Part shown: piece by piece, positions 54,501 to 61,800 of the stretch
Numbering within the stretch: position 1 is the first letter of the stretch
Layout of the letters: every line of letters begins with the position of its first letter
DNA from: Haloprofundus salilacus
Lineage (GTDB): Archaea > Halobacteriota > Halobacteria > Halobacteriales > Haloferacaceae
Assembly: GCF_020150815.1 (NCBI RefSeq)
Contig: NZ_CP083724.1
Coordinates: forward strand, 124,001-188,000
Reading direction: 5' to 3'
DNA: 64,000 bases
Notes under the pieces: generated by a model
Told to the model about the DNA's origin: nothing
The model's database searches: none
The model's input: only the letters and a program-made list of their open reading frames with translations
Program-made: the position numbers and the translations under genes

Positions 54501-54987
54501 CCGTAAGCTGGTATTCGTCTCCTGTTTGTTCGAAGATGCCGAGTGCTCGCTGGAAGGAGAGATATTTCTCGATTGTATCCTCGCTACCAGCGTCAGTGTT
54601 TGATTTCAGCCACTCTGTGAGTTCTGAGTGGGTTGGTGTCTTGTCTGCGATGTATCCGAGCATCGACCGGAGTGTTTCAAGTCGGCCACTGACACCACCG
54701 AAGAATCGATCGGTAGTCATGCGGCGGTCGTCTGGCTCGGTTGTGAGGTCTCCGTCTAAGGAGAGAATTCGGTAGTTTCCATTGCCTAGGAATTCTATTT
54801 CGCCTCGGTCTCGAAACTCTTGGAGGTTCCGACGAATCGAGGCATCAACGTGGTCGTTGTCGGGGAATTGTTCTTCGAATCGACTAATAGCAAATTTTCG
54901 GAATCCGGTAAGTGTGAACTCGGAGCTTCCTTGTTTGTCTCGGTAGTTTCGAAGTTCGGATCGAATTGTGTTCTCCCAAGTAGACAT
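51559..54987 (-). CDS. mcrB: McrB-like AAA+ GTPase with modification-reader domains
   Basis: This 1142-aa protein (E. coli McrB has 459) carries three reader-like regions. Residues 1-75 (RDKQGSSEFTLTGFRKFAIS, DASIRRNLQEFRDRGEIEFL, GNGNYRI) resemble the DpnI_C-type winged helix of methyl-DNA readers. PPRVWIEKTTVEKNKYKKQG to VGDFVLHLSQDVDQIVGISQ (about 257-345) and DYWLTVYEYAALSFETPDRD to GDVIIFHSRT (about 619-720) resemble EVE/PUA-like modified-base binders. The AAA part has Walker A GPPGTGKT (about 842), Walker B VIDELNRADID (about 925), LFATLNTYDK and FMRRFAFIRVPAP. The GTPase assignment rests on the McrB-type LNRADID sequence. It forms an operon with McrC. Other winged helices lie around 90-240. 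Confidence 0.88.
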   Translation of the reverse strand: MSTWENTIRSELRNYRDKQGSSEFTLTGFRKFAISRFEEQFPDNDHVDASIRRNLQEFRDRGEIEFLGNGNYRILSLDGDLTTEPDDRRMTTDRFFGGVSGRLETLRSMLGYIADKTPTHSELTEWLKSNTDAGSEDTIEKYLSFQRALGIFEQTGDEYQLTDRGTAYAELGNRDLIFDALVENVKGFETILQALSGGPKPGNEIQETMRTHYPNYKLPWAVVGRHLEWLQALDAIIEKDGQYSLTGYGENLLMEDGGPPRVWIEKTTVEKNKYKKQGELRLGNAIYSPTQDSGGSDIYATMREASVGDFVLHLSQDVDQIVGISQIESELETEFAGRPEFGWSDEQAGYRRWLKNYHEFEEPIDVRKNILENEDFEYTLEEIRQEYSKIFYNKNGGFVQGGYFTQCPPELLELFITISNELERVLDECRYPIELLHSHRLPPAENYDSVSAAVSDITNRLEQTPGESNWLASQLGETIVRDWTDALRGLEPGSVVTVERATKLTQIKQLYTDAETRLKSQAAAIQSASLNRLSPSATLFVVFFRQLQQQSGKQPNASQVKVKVILNNRYTVKQPETQPPEGEDDIPVRKPSFENSGHPLVKHLRDNDVEIHKFTAPPDYWLTVYEYAALSFETPDRDAWNGLEEGDVIIFHSRTSPSWDEFPEQESGLLGAGIIRAKTTKDDSESWWYDEHEGGPKGDSFPLLVAFERLFVAGQLDEIDFMKPVVEKSPETVSTELDALTSRLLPFNRTNEICREVSETGFPRHRTVESLGTSAELSKGVALADVLAGRVLEAPSVALHKSFTGELPESILDGLYFPDGEGKEIIEQIEVALRTGKHLILTGPPGTGKTEIARRVCEYLEAEYPYLFSGSQVTTATADWSTFDTVGGYMPDGESTNGNALEFSPGLILNRFKDRQCAAQLNEPLVIDELNRADIDKAFGQLFTVLSGQAVQLPYTRDGAEIELSPADQTLNTPAGHEYVIPQSWRLFATLNTYDKTSLYEMSYAFMRRFAFIRVPAPTMSSDSDELVDVMDAYAKAWNISVSESQLADVGQVWRATNNAVEDRSIGPAVVKDILSTVSAHSSVSQSTRLTQAVISFICPQLEGVPKREKILRQIAGVQHIDTEMLDQASRDMLQVALTADE

Positions 54988-55293
54988 ATAGAGATCTTGT
55001 CTTTCGTCTACTCATCAGCCATAATTAGTATTCCGACAGTGGCTTCTAAAGGAGGCATGCCAGGCAGAAGCCGGATGCCAAAGGTAACTATTAGATTGCC
55101 GACGGGTTCGGATGGTGCTCTGGTGAGTAAAACGAGTTACCTGGAGAAAGCCAGATAGTATATAAACCACAAGAACCCGTTCCTCCATAATTCTGGCATT
55201 TTGCCGGCTCTTCCCCCAATATGATTATTCTACAAAACTTTCGCGTAGTAGAATGGGTAACACTTTTGATGTTCTCGATCATCGGTGATCTCG
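54988..55293. other. Divergent intergenic region with a TATA box
   Basis: About 305 bases between mcrB (-) and the DUF6884 gene (+). A strong TATATAAA (55159-55166) points rightward and would start a transcript with a leader of about 100 bases before the ATG at 55294. No protein is supported inside; the ORFs are short and featureless. Confidence 0.5.
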
Positions 55294-55752
55294 ATGGGCA
55301 ATTTACTACTACAAGGGTGCTCCAACCGAAAGGTGGACGTCGAAGGCGAGAAAGCCGCCATCGAAGTCTACGATGGGTACTTCTATCGTATCATAGACAA
55401 CGCAGACGCACTCGATTCAGTGAGCTGGGATGTGGTGATTCTCTCTGCTGAGCACGGTCTCTTGGACCCACACGAGACGATACGACCGTACGACCGTGAA
55501 ATGACGCCATCACGGGCTACAGAACTCAACGATGCAGTTGTTCCAGAACTCGCACGCCTGATAGCTGAAGGTGCGTATGAACGCTTGTGGATAAATCTCG
55601 GTCAGACGTATCGTCTCGCAGTTGATGGAATCGAATCAGAGATAGACATCCCTGTTGAATATCTCTCTGGCCGACTCGGTAACCGAGGCAATCAACTCAA
55701 GCGACTACTCACCGGGTCCATTGACCCAGCTACATCGATTGCTAACGACTGA
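55294..55752 (+). CDS. DUF6884-like protein of the base-modification cluster
   Basis: The 152-aa protein starts at ATG 55294; a TTG/ATG three codons upstream is also possible. It contains GNLLLQGCSNRK, then SWDVVILSAEHGLLDPHETI and RPYDREMTPSRATELNDAVV, the hallmark motifs of DUF6884/YaaA-like proteins (GCSxxK, SAxHGLLxPxxxIxPYD). The fold is alpha/beta and the cysteine of GCS is a likely active-site residue. The gene is the first of a + strand unit with a TGT-like transglycosylase (1-base gap) and a GHKL ATPase. The GCS/HGLL pattern resembles the PCS/GPVPK-type pattern of the ArcS-like domain at the end of the second TGT protein, so both may act on a 7-deazaguanine; this is an inference. Confidence 0.75.
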   Translation: MGNLLLQGCSNRKVDVEGEKAAIEVYDGYFYRIIDNADALDSVSWDVVILSAEHGLLDPHETIRPYDREMTPSRATELNDAVVPELARLIAEGAYERLWINLGQTYRLAVDGIESEIDIPVEYLSGRLGNRGNQLKRLLTGSIDPATSIAND

Positions 55753-55753
55753 G

Positions 55754-56968
55754 ATGGTTTCGTTCACTGTGTCAGACGAAGTTGGCGAAGCTCGAGTAGG
55801 AGAGCTGAAAACAGCAAGTATGACTCTCCAGACACCTCATCTCCTTCCAGTCGTCAACTTCTACTGTGGAGGTACGAGGAACTCACTGTATGGTGGTGGG
55901 ATATTCCGTACTATCAAAGAGTTCCTAAGCAGTCATCCAGAAACGGTTCATGGGCGTGACTATTCGGAATTCTTCAAAGGAGTCATGAGCTCGGTTGCAG
56001 CACTCACTGACTTCAATATCACCCAGGAGCGGTACCTGGACTATCTGGGAACACCAATACGTGACCGTGTCGAATTCTCCGACTTCGATGGTGGACTCTT
56101 CGTAGATTCTGGCGGCTACAAAATACTACAAAAAGGAGGACTCAGCGGCTCAAATTTCGACCTCAACGTTAGCCAAAAAGCCGTGTATGGGATTCAGCGA
56201 GCATTCGGGGGAGATATCCTGGTGAACCTCGACTCACCGCTTTCTCCGAATGACGACTACGAAACACGGGTTCAAAAGACGGAGCAAACTGCTGAATACG
56301 TGCGAGAATTTCTCGCACTGACCACCCGAGAGGAATCCCGATATCTGACAATCCATGGCCACAACCGAACAATGATTGACCGATTCCTAACGACCGTCGA
56401 ACATACACTGAATCGGCCTCTGAAGGGAACGTTCGACGGATTTGCACTCGGAAGCCTCGTTCCTTACAAAGACGACATGGGAACACTGATTGAGGCAGTC
56501 ACTGCAGCGAAGAAAGAACTTGCAGACCGCGATCTCGGTGACCTCCCACTCCACGTTTTTGGGATTTCAGGTCGGGTACTTCCGTTGCTCGTAGCACTCG
56601 GTGTTGACTCGTTCGATTCGGCGTCGTATTTGCACGCCGCCATCAACGGGAAGTACAGTACTTCATTGTTTGACACCGTTCCTCTTTCGCAGGCAATTTT
56701 CGACGATTGCCACTGCCCAGTTTGTGAGACTGAAGCGTTACGCAGTGATATGCGTGGTAACACTCGATATCAAAAAGATGTTCTTGGACCAGTTGCGGTC
56801 CACAATCTGGCTGTCCAGCAATTCGAGCTGAAGAAGATCAGAGAGGTGCTTCAAACGGGCGACCAAGACAGATTCCGTAGCTACCTAGAAGAGATGTACC
56901 GAGACCGCCCTGCTTCGCGAAAATTTGCGTACCGAACTATCAACAAAACCCTCGAGCCGTACTTTTGA
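55754..56968 (+). CDS. TGT/DpdA-like transglycosylase, copy 1
   Basis: The 404-aa protein starts at ATG 55754. It has the family's barrel and zinc features: GGLFVDSGGYKILQKGG (the DSGG loop, about 115), GDILVNLDSPLSPN (about 153), GTFDGFALGSLVPYKDD (the GG-loop-type substrate stretch, about 226), HVFGISGRVLPLLVALGVDS, and the zinc-binding CHCPVCE (about 320) with the later His in PVAVHNLAVQQFE. tRNA-guanine transglycosylases exchange guanine for a 7-deazaguanine in RNA; DpdA homologues do it in DNA. It is unlike the host's own tRNA-type TGT in neighbours and size, with no PUA domain. It is cotranscribed with a DUF6884 protein and a GHKL ATPase, as expected for a DNA-modification or defence role. 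Confidence 0.82.
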   Translation: MVSFTVSDEVGEARVGELKTASMTLQTPHLLPVVNFYCGGTRNSLYGGGIFRTIKEFLSSHPETVHGRDYSEFFKGVMSSVAALTDFNITQERYLDYLGTPIRDRVEFSDFDGGLFVDSGGYKILQKGGLSGSNFDLNVSQKAVYGIQRAFGGDILVNLDSPLSPNDDYETRVQKTEQTAEYVREFLALTTREESRYLTIHGHNRTMIDRFLTTVEHTLNRPLKGTFDGFALGSLVPYKDDMGTLIEAVTAAKKELADRDLGDLPLHVFGISGRVLPLLVALGVDSFDSASYLHAAINGKYSTSLFDTVPLSQAIFDDCHCPVCETEALRSDMRGNTRYQKDVLGPVAVHNLAVQQFELKKIREVLQTGDQDRFRSYLEEMYRDRPASRKFAYRTINKTLEPYF

Positions 56969-58509
56969 TGATGGAAAAATCCGTTCATTCCCGACGACCG
57001 ACAGTCAACGAGGTTAACGAATTCCTGGAGACCGCTAGTGACTTCGAAAACCCATTGGAGCTGATACGAGAAGCACTTTCTAACTCGTATGATGCTCGTG
57101 CTGAGAATGTAGAGATACAGATTGATGAGCTCTCTGACGGACGGACTCGAATCCGAATCAAAGACGATGGGGTCGGTATGGATGCTGACGGATTAGCGAG
57201 CTTCTTCGACTTAGGAAATTCTAACAAGTCCAACTCTATCGGATACAAAGGACATGGAACGAAAATCTACTATAAGAGCGACTCGGTCACCGTCGAGACA
57301 GTAAAAGACGGGAGCCACTATCACGCCGAAATGGAACAGCCGTGGAAGCGACTCAATAACCATCAGTTACCAGAGTATCAGTACCAAATATCTCCCGCAG
57401 ACGAAGCGTCGTTCACCAAGATCGAAATCGTGGGCTTCCGATCCGGTGATAGCTTCAGCAGTCGGAAAATAACCTACAACCGGCTCGACCACTACATCAA
57501 TTGGAAAACCATCGGCGGGTCACTTGCCCATCGATTCGACGAAGACGCTCACGAAATGACGATTTCACTAGAGCTAGACGATTCACTCGACCGTACTCAA
57601 GGAACTCTTTCACAGTCATCGAGGTTCAAGTTTCCACCTAAACGAACCGATTTCGAGACGACTTCTGACGTTGACAATCTCTGTAAGCACTATCCGAAGA
57701 AGATTCTCACTGTGAATGTGGACGGAAAAGAGGTACAGATAGAGGTCGTTGGGTTTGTCGCTGGAAAGGCGGCACGGGAGGAACTCCCCACCCATGGCAG
57801 ACACTCTAGCCAGTTTGGAGTTTGGCTTGCGAAGGACCACATCAAAGTAGAGCGTGTAAATGACGTAATTGGATCTGATCATGAACCCTCGAGGTTCTTC
57901 TTTGTCGCAAATTGCCAAGCTCTCGAACTCTCCGCTAACCGAGAGACGATCAGAAACAAGTCCGACTCTGTGTATTCAGCGGTGAAAGCCGAACTCCGTC
58001 GGTTCATCACTCGCGTCACGGAAAATGAATGGTACAGAGAGTACACTGAGGCCCGGCGTGCAGCTCAACAGGTCCGGGCGTCCGCCTCCCAATCAGAGTC
58101 AATCGCGAATCGAAAACAGCAGCTGTCCCTTGACGGACACAAAGTGCCGTCGAATCCACCAGAGGTCATCGCGAGTCTCGCCATATACAACGAAACTGCA
58201 GACTCCGACATTCGCGTCGTAGATTACGAGCCGGGAGCTGACGCCAACGCGATTCTCACCGTCGGTGAGAAGCTAGAAGCTGCGACTCTCGTCGTCAATC
58301 TACATGAGATCTTTGAGTCAGAGCTCACAGTCTCCGAACTGGAGCGAATCGTCTGCTGGTCACTGGGTGACCTCGATGTACTCTGTGAGACTGCTCGAAA
58401 AGGATACTTTGGCCACAGTATTGACTTCGTGACGAGAGGTGACCAAACGTCTCTTGTCGTCGACGGTGAAGAGGTTCCAATCGTCGAGTTACGCTCGTCT
58501 CTCTATTAG
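56968..58509 (+). CDS. GHKL (MORC/Hsp90-type) ATPase with unknown C-terminal domain
   Basis: The 513-aa protein starts at the ATG at 56968 (overlapping the TGT stop by one base) or at the next codon. The N-terminal ATPase has LIREALSNSYDARAENVEIQ (N-box Asn, about 34-42), RIKDDGVGMDADG (G1 box, about 66) and GYKGHGTKIYYKSDSVTVET (G2 box, about 92). The middle (about 150-380) is a transducer-like domain. The last 110 residues form a separate domain with NAILTVGEKLEAATLVVNLH, IVCWSLGDLDVLCE and GYFGHSIDFVTRGDQ. A decayed copy of that domain is at 44228-44679. GHKL ATPases of this type dimerise on ATP and often act as DNA clamps in defence systems. It is the last gene of its unit. Confidence 0.85.
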   Translation: MMEKSVHSRRPTVNEVNEFLETASDFENPLELIREALSNSYDARAENVEIQIDELSDGRTRIRIKDDGVGMDADGLASFFDLGNSNKSNSIGYKGHGTKIYYKSDSVTVETVKDGSHYHAEMEQPWKRLNNHQLPEYQYQISPADEASFTKIEIVGFRSGDSFSSRKITYNRLDHYINWKTIGGSLAHRFDEDAHEMTISLELDDSLDRTQGTLSQSSRFKFPPKRTDFETTSDVDNLCKHYPKKILTVNVDGKEVQIEVVGFVAGKAAREELPTHGRHSSQFGVWLAKDHIKVERVNDVIGSDHEPSRFFFVANCQALELSANRETIRNKSDSVYSAVKAELRRFITRVTENEWYREYTEARRAAQQVRASASQSESIANRKQQLSLDGHKVPSNPPEVIASLAIYNETADSDIRVVDYEPGADANAILTVGEKLEAATLVVNLHEIFESELTVSELERIVCWSLGDLDVLCETARKGYFGHSIDFVTRGDQTSLVVDGEEVPIVELRSSLY

Positions 58510-58640
58510 ACGTTTTGAGGTTCGTAGCGAATGGCTAAACCACGAGTACCAGGCCCTCTCTGTCGTTTCCGAAAGTGTAGGGCCGTCAACATTGTCGTCG
58601 TAGTCGAGTATGAGTTTCAGGCTTGGAACCCGACGTGATG

Positions 58641-60626
58641 TCACTTTTGAGCCTCTTGCGGCTCACATGACCGTTCGATGGCGGAAACGAGTTCGTCTAA
58701 GTGTTCGGTTCGGAAGTGCTCGGTAAGCCTTCGAGATGGTGGATCGGATGGAAGAATGCGACCGATGCCAGCTTCTTCGAACGCAGCATCGATCGTCGTT
58801 CGATATGTTTTGCTGGTCGCGTAGCCGATTACGTTGTCGAAATGGTCTCCGTAGTCGTCGAGATACGAGACCAGACGGTCTTTCACTAGTTCTACCTGAG
58901 ATTCGTCGGCATCGGTGAGTACGTAGTCATAGGTCAACACTGCATCCTGTGATTCGAAGTCTTTCGGCACTGGGCCGTAAAGTCCAGAGACGGATACCTT
59001 GTGGATGTTGTTCCAGAGACCTGCATCGACGAGTCTCTCTTTGACTACTTTGTGGGTCCGAGAGCTACTGTATGGCTTCGTGGCGCTACATGGGAGGATC
59101 AAACAGATGGTTTCGTCGGTATCGAGGCAGTATGTGGTCTCACGGAGGTCGAAGTCTGCAGGTGTGTGTGCGAGTGATGTCCCGTCTGTCGGTGGGACGA
59201 TGTGACTCCCTTCTGAGTCGAATCGTGTCTGGAACGTTTGTGGATTGGATTCGGGTGCATTGGACTCGATGTCCATCTGTTCTGGAACTAGCGGCCGCAA
59301 GTCCGGCCATCGGGCTGCTGCACGGGCTAATCCGGTGGCGATGTCGTCGTTTTGTTTAGCTTTACTCTCGACGAGCGATCCGAGTTCCTCTCGTTTGATT
59401 TTCTCGCGGACTTCCGTGACTTCGTTTTGAAATACGTGGAAGTTGTGGTGAGCGATGAGCGCATAGAAATCGCTCTTCATGTATTTCTTCACTTCTCCAT
59501 TACGTTCGAACTCGACTGGTTTGTACGACCGATCAGCCTCGAACACTCGTTGCATATCACGTATCCCAACGTCGGTGAGTTCCTCACACGCTGGGCACTG
59601 ACACTTCCAGGTGTCGGTCGATATTTCGGAAGCCAGTACTGTCTCCCAAGTATCATAGTGGATGAACTTCTTATGTTGGGCAGCTTGAACGTACGTTGAC
59701 GAGTCATAGCTATCTACGCCTAACACGGCGATCAACGGACCGAGTTTCCCACCTACACCAAAGACGTGCAAAGCCAAGTCATCTTGGCGGTGGGGAGGTA
59801 TCGAATCAGTCGCTCCTTGTACAATGTCGACTAAAGTTCCAATGTTACTCGACCGTAGCGGGACGAGTGAGCCGACAGCAAAGCCATCGATCCGTTCCGG
59901 GTAATCAGTCCGCTCAAGAAGTTTCGAGACATAGTACGCGACTTCGCTATAGTTGTGGCCGTGGATCGCTGCGTATACTGTCGGGTCCCAGTCGGCATAT
60001 TCCTCTTCTTCTTCGAGCAACCGAAGGCACTCGACGGCACTATCGATACTGGCTTCGATACGTTCGTATTTCTCAGCGTCGTTGAGATCAGGTGGAATTG
60101 GGTAATCCAGTGTCGCGATGAGGTCGGACCCGTAGTCGTATTGCAAACTCAGAATCGACTCTGGATTTGTGTAGATTTCCCATTCATTCGCTTCGCCTCC
60201 CTCTTCTGGCGGGTCACCGAATGTCCGTGAGTTCATCAGCTTGAAGCCACCCGAGTCGACGAACAACGGCTGCGTAAATGGTGAGGGAGTTGGATTGTCT
60301 TTCGGGGAGTCATGGTCAGTGAACCAATCGTGGAGTCCATTCGCATCTGTACGCCAGGATTCCACTGCGTTCGCTGAGAGATTAAAATCGAGGAAACTCA
60401 TCGCTTGGAACATTGCCCCTTGGAAGGCCTCGTCAGCGAACAGACGATTTCTGAGTCGGCTCCAGATTCCTCCAGAAACGGGTGTTGGTCCGCCTATCAA
60501 GTTGAGAACAGGAAAGAACGAGGGTGTCTCTACGAATCCACCCTGTGGGGCTGCTGGAACGTAGAGGCGGCCAGCACGGGCTTTACCCACTTCTGCCCGC
60601 TTCGTAGACTCGAATCCTCTCTTCAT
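58641..60626 (-). CDS. TGT/DpdA-like transglycosylase fused to an ArcS-like domain
   Basis: Residues 1-420 of this 661-aa protein are a TGT domain: GGFVETPSFFPVLNLIGGPT, LFVDSGGFKLMNS (DSGG loop, about 145), YGSDLIATLDYPIPPD, RIDGFAVGSLVPLRSS and the zinc set WKCQCPACEELTDVGI with HHNFHVF. After a linker (about 420-500), residues 505-640 form an ArcS/DUF5591-like domain with LILPCSATKPYSSSRTH at 509-525. This fits the archaeosine-synthase signature PC-x3-KPY-x2-S-x2-H exactly; downstream VSGLYGPVPKDFESQDAVLT matches the same domain's later motif. In tRNA this domain converts preQ0 to archaeosine. A single protein could thus insert preQ0 into nucleic acid and amidate it. It is convergent with the GHKL gene and on the strand of the helicase-DUF1998-PLD unit. 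Confidence 0.85.
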   Translation of the reverse strand: MKRGFESTKRAEVGKARAGRLYVPAAPQGGFVETPSFFPVLNLIGGPTPVSGGIWSRLRNRLFADEAFQGAMFQAMSFLDFNLSANAVESWRTDANGLHDWFTDHDSPKDNPTPSPFTQPLFVDSGGFKLMNSRTFGDPPEEGGEANEWEIYTNPESILSLQYDYGSDLIATLDYPIPPDLNDAEKYERIEASIDSAVECLRLLEEEEEYADWDPTVYAAIHGHNYSEVAYYVSKLLERTDYPERIDGFAVGSLVPLRSSNIGTLVDIVQGATDSIPPHRQDDLALHVFGVGGKLGPLIAVLGVDSYDSSTYVQAAQHKKFIHYDTWETVLASEISTDTWKCQCPACEELTDVGIRDMQRVFEADRSYKPVEFERNGEVKKYMKSDFYALIAHHNFHVFQNEVTEVREKIKREELGSLVESKAKQNDDIATGLARAAARWPDLRPLVPEQMDIESNAPESNPQTFQTRFDSEGSHIVPPTDGTSLAHTPADFDLRETTYCLDTDETICLILPCSATKPYSSSRTHKVVKERLVDAGLWNNIHKVSVSGLYGPVPKDFESQDAVLTYDYVLTDADESQVELVKDRLVSYLDDYGDHFDNVIGYATSKTYRTTIDAAFEEAGIGRILPSDPPSRRLTEHFRTEHLDELVSAIERSCEPQEAQK

Positions 60627-60918
60627 CTATCTGTTTCTCATTGAACGATGGGAGTTAAGACCTCTTCCCTTCATGTCGCTGTGAATAGTCTGAAAGTTGT
60701 CAATGTTGGACACATTTCGCTGACGACACGATGTCGCCGACCGATTTCAGCCCGACCTTCTCAACCGAAGGTAGAGAGTTGAAAGAAGTTTCAAAACTCT
60801 CTCGGTCCAATTTCGGTCGACCGACCGCATGACTCAGTTCCCACACTGGGTTAAATAGTACGTCCACAGTCACTCTAACGAGTGCGGCTATCTATCATCT
60901 CTGTGTGAGTTGTGTAAA
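60627..60918. other. Intergenic region with an inverted repeat
   Basis: About 290 bases between the second TGT gene and the PLD gene (both -). GAGAGTTGAAAG (about 60776) and CTTTCAAAACTCTC-like bases (GTTTCAAAACTCTC at about 60790-60803) form an imperfect inverted repeat. TTTCGGTCGACCGACCG nearby is also palindromic (CGGTCGACCG). They could be operator or terminator sites. No gene is seen. Confidence 0.4.
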
Positions 60919-61800
60919 CTAGTTTTCGACGACCTCCTCGAGGATTTCACGTGTCACTTTCTCTGCTTTGTCTTCGAAGAAATCAAAAAAGGCGGTCCAA
61001 GTTTTGATATCTGCACGTCTCCGTGTGAGATATCCAGCCTCCCCGTTGAGCATCATGGAGCTATCGCGTATCTCTCCACTCCCTATGTATGCGAGCGTTT
61101 CATCTGCAATTGCCATTTTTGCGTGGATGCTCCGATCCAGTTTTGGGTTTTTACCACCAATCGCGTGGTAATAATCATATACGCTCAGTGTACTTTCTGG
61201 AGCGTCAATCGCCGCAAAGCGGTCCATGAGTTCCAAGATCGCTTTTCGGTCGCGATTATGTTTGTATTCATCTGAGGGCCGGAGAAGCTCTCTGGTGAGA
61301 ATTTTGAGCTCCACTCCCGACCTTACCGACTGCTCGAACGCGTCTTCTAATCTATTTAGTCCGTCAATCTCAAAGTACGGAGCAACCACTCGAAGTGTGG
61401 AGTCCGCAGTGGTGAACACTTCTGTGAGCGCGTCTTTTAATCTAATTCCCTGCCCGACATTTCTACGGTCTGCAAAGGCTTCCCAGTCGGTTTGGACTCT
61501 CGTTGGAATGCTCACCACTGGCTGGTAGGTCATCTCATCTTTTACCCGATTCACCGATGTCGAATGAGAGTCCAATATTTGATAATATGCTTCACGCTCT
61601 ACTTCCGCGTCCTGAAGCTCGTATTTTTGCTCACTCACCGGAGACACAGCACCTCGTTGGGAAAGGTAGTCGAGGTACTCGCTTGCGAAGTTACGAGCGG
61701 CTGTGATGTCTTCGTACTCGTCTGGAATGTCATCGACCGATACTTCGTTAGTGGCTTGAATTTCTTCATGAAGCCACAAGTAGAGTTCGTCATCAAGCAC
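60919..61800 (-). CDS. PLD-family nuclease (DrmC/DpdK-like)
   Basis: The 293-aa protein begins at GTG 61800 in an 8-base overlap with the DUF1998 gene. A helical N-terminal part (1-100) is followed by a phospholipase-D-type domain. DSTLRVVAPYFEIDGLNRLE (about 140) and GVELKILTRELLRPSDE (about 170) are its strands, and SIHAKMAIADETLAYIGSGE (about 215-235) supplies the HxK-x4-D-x6-GSGE catalytic motif. One HKD motif is clear; such enzymes act as dimers. In DISARM (DrmC) and Dpd (DpdK) the PLD gene follows the helicase/DUF1998 genes as here. The likely role is DNA cleavage or end processing. Confidence 0.85.
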   Translation of the reverse strand: MLDDELYLWLHEEIQATNEVSVDDIPDEYEDITAARNFASEYLDYLSQRGAVSPVSEQKYELQDAEVEREAYYQILDSHSTSVNRVKDEMTYQPVVSIPTRVQTDWEAFADRRNVGQGIRLKDALTEVFTTADSTLRVVAPYFEIDGLNRLEDAFEQSVRSGVELKILTRELLRPSDEYKHNRDRKAILELMDRFAAIDAPESTLSVYDYYHAIGGKNPKLDRSIHAKMAIADETLAYIGSGEIRDSSMMLNGEAGYLTRRRADIKTWTAFFDFFEDKAEKVTREILEEVVEN

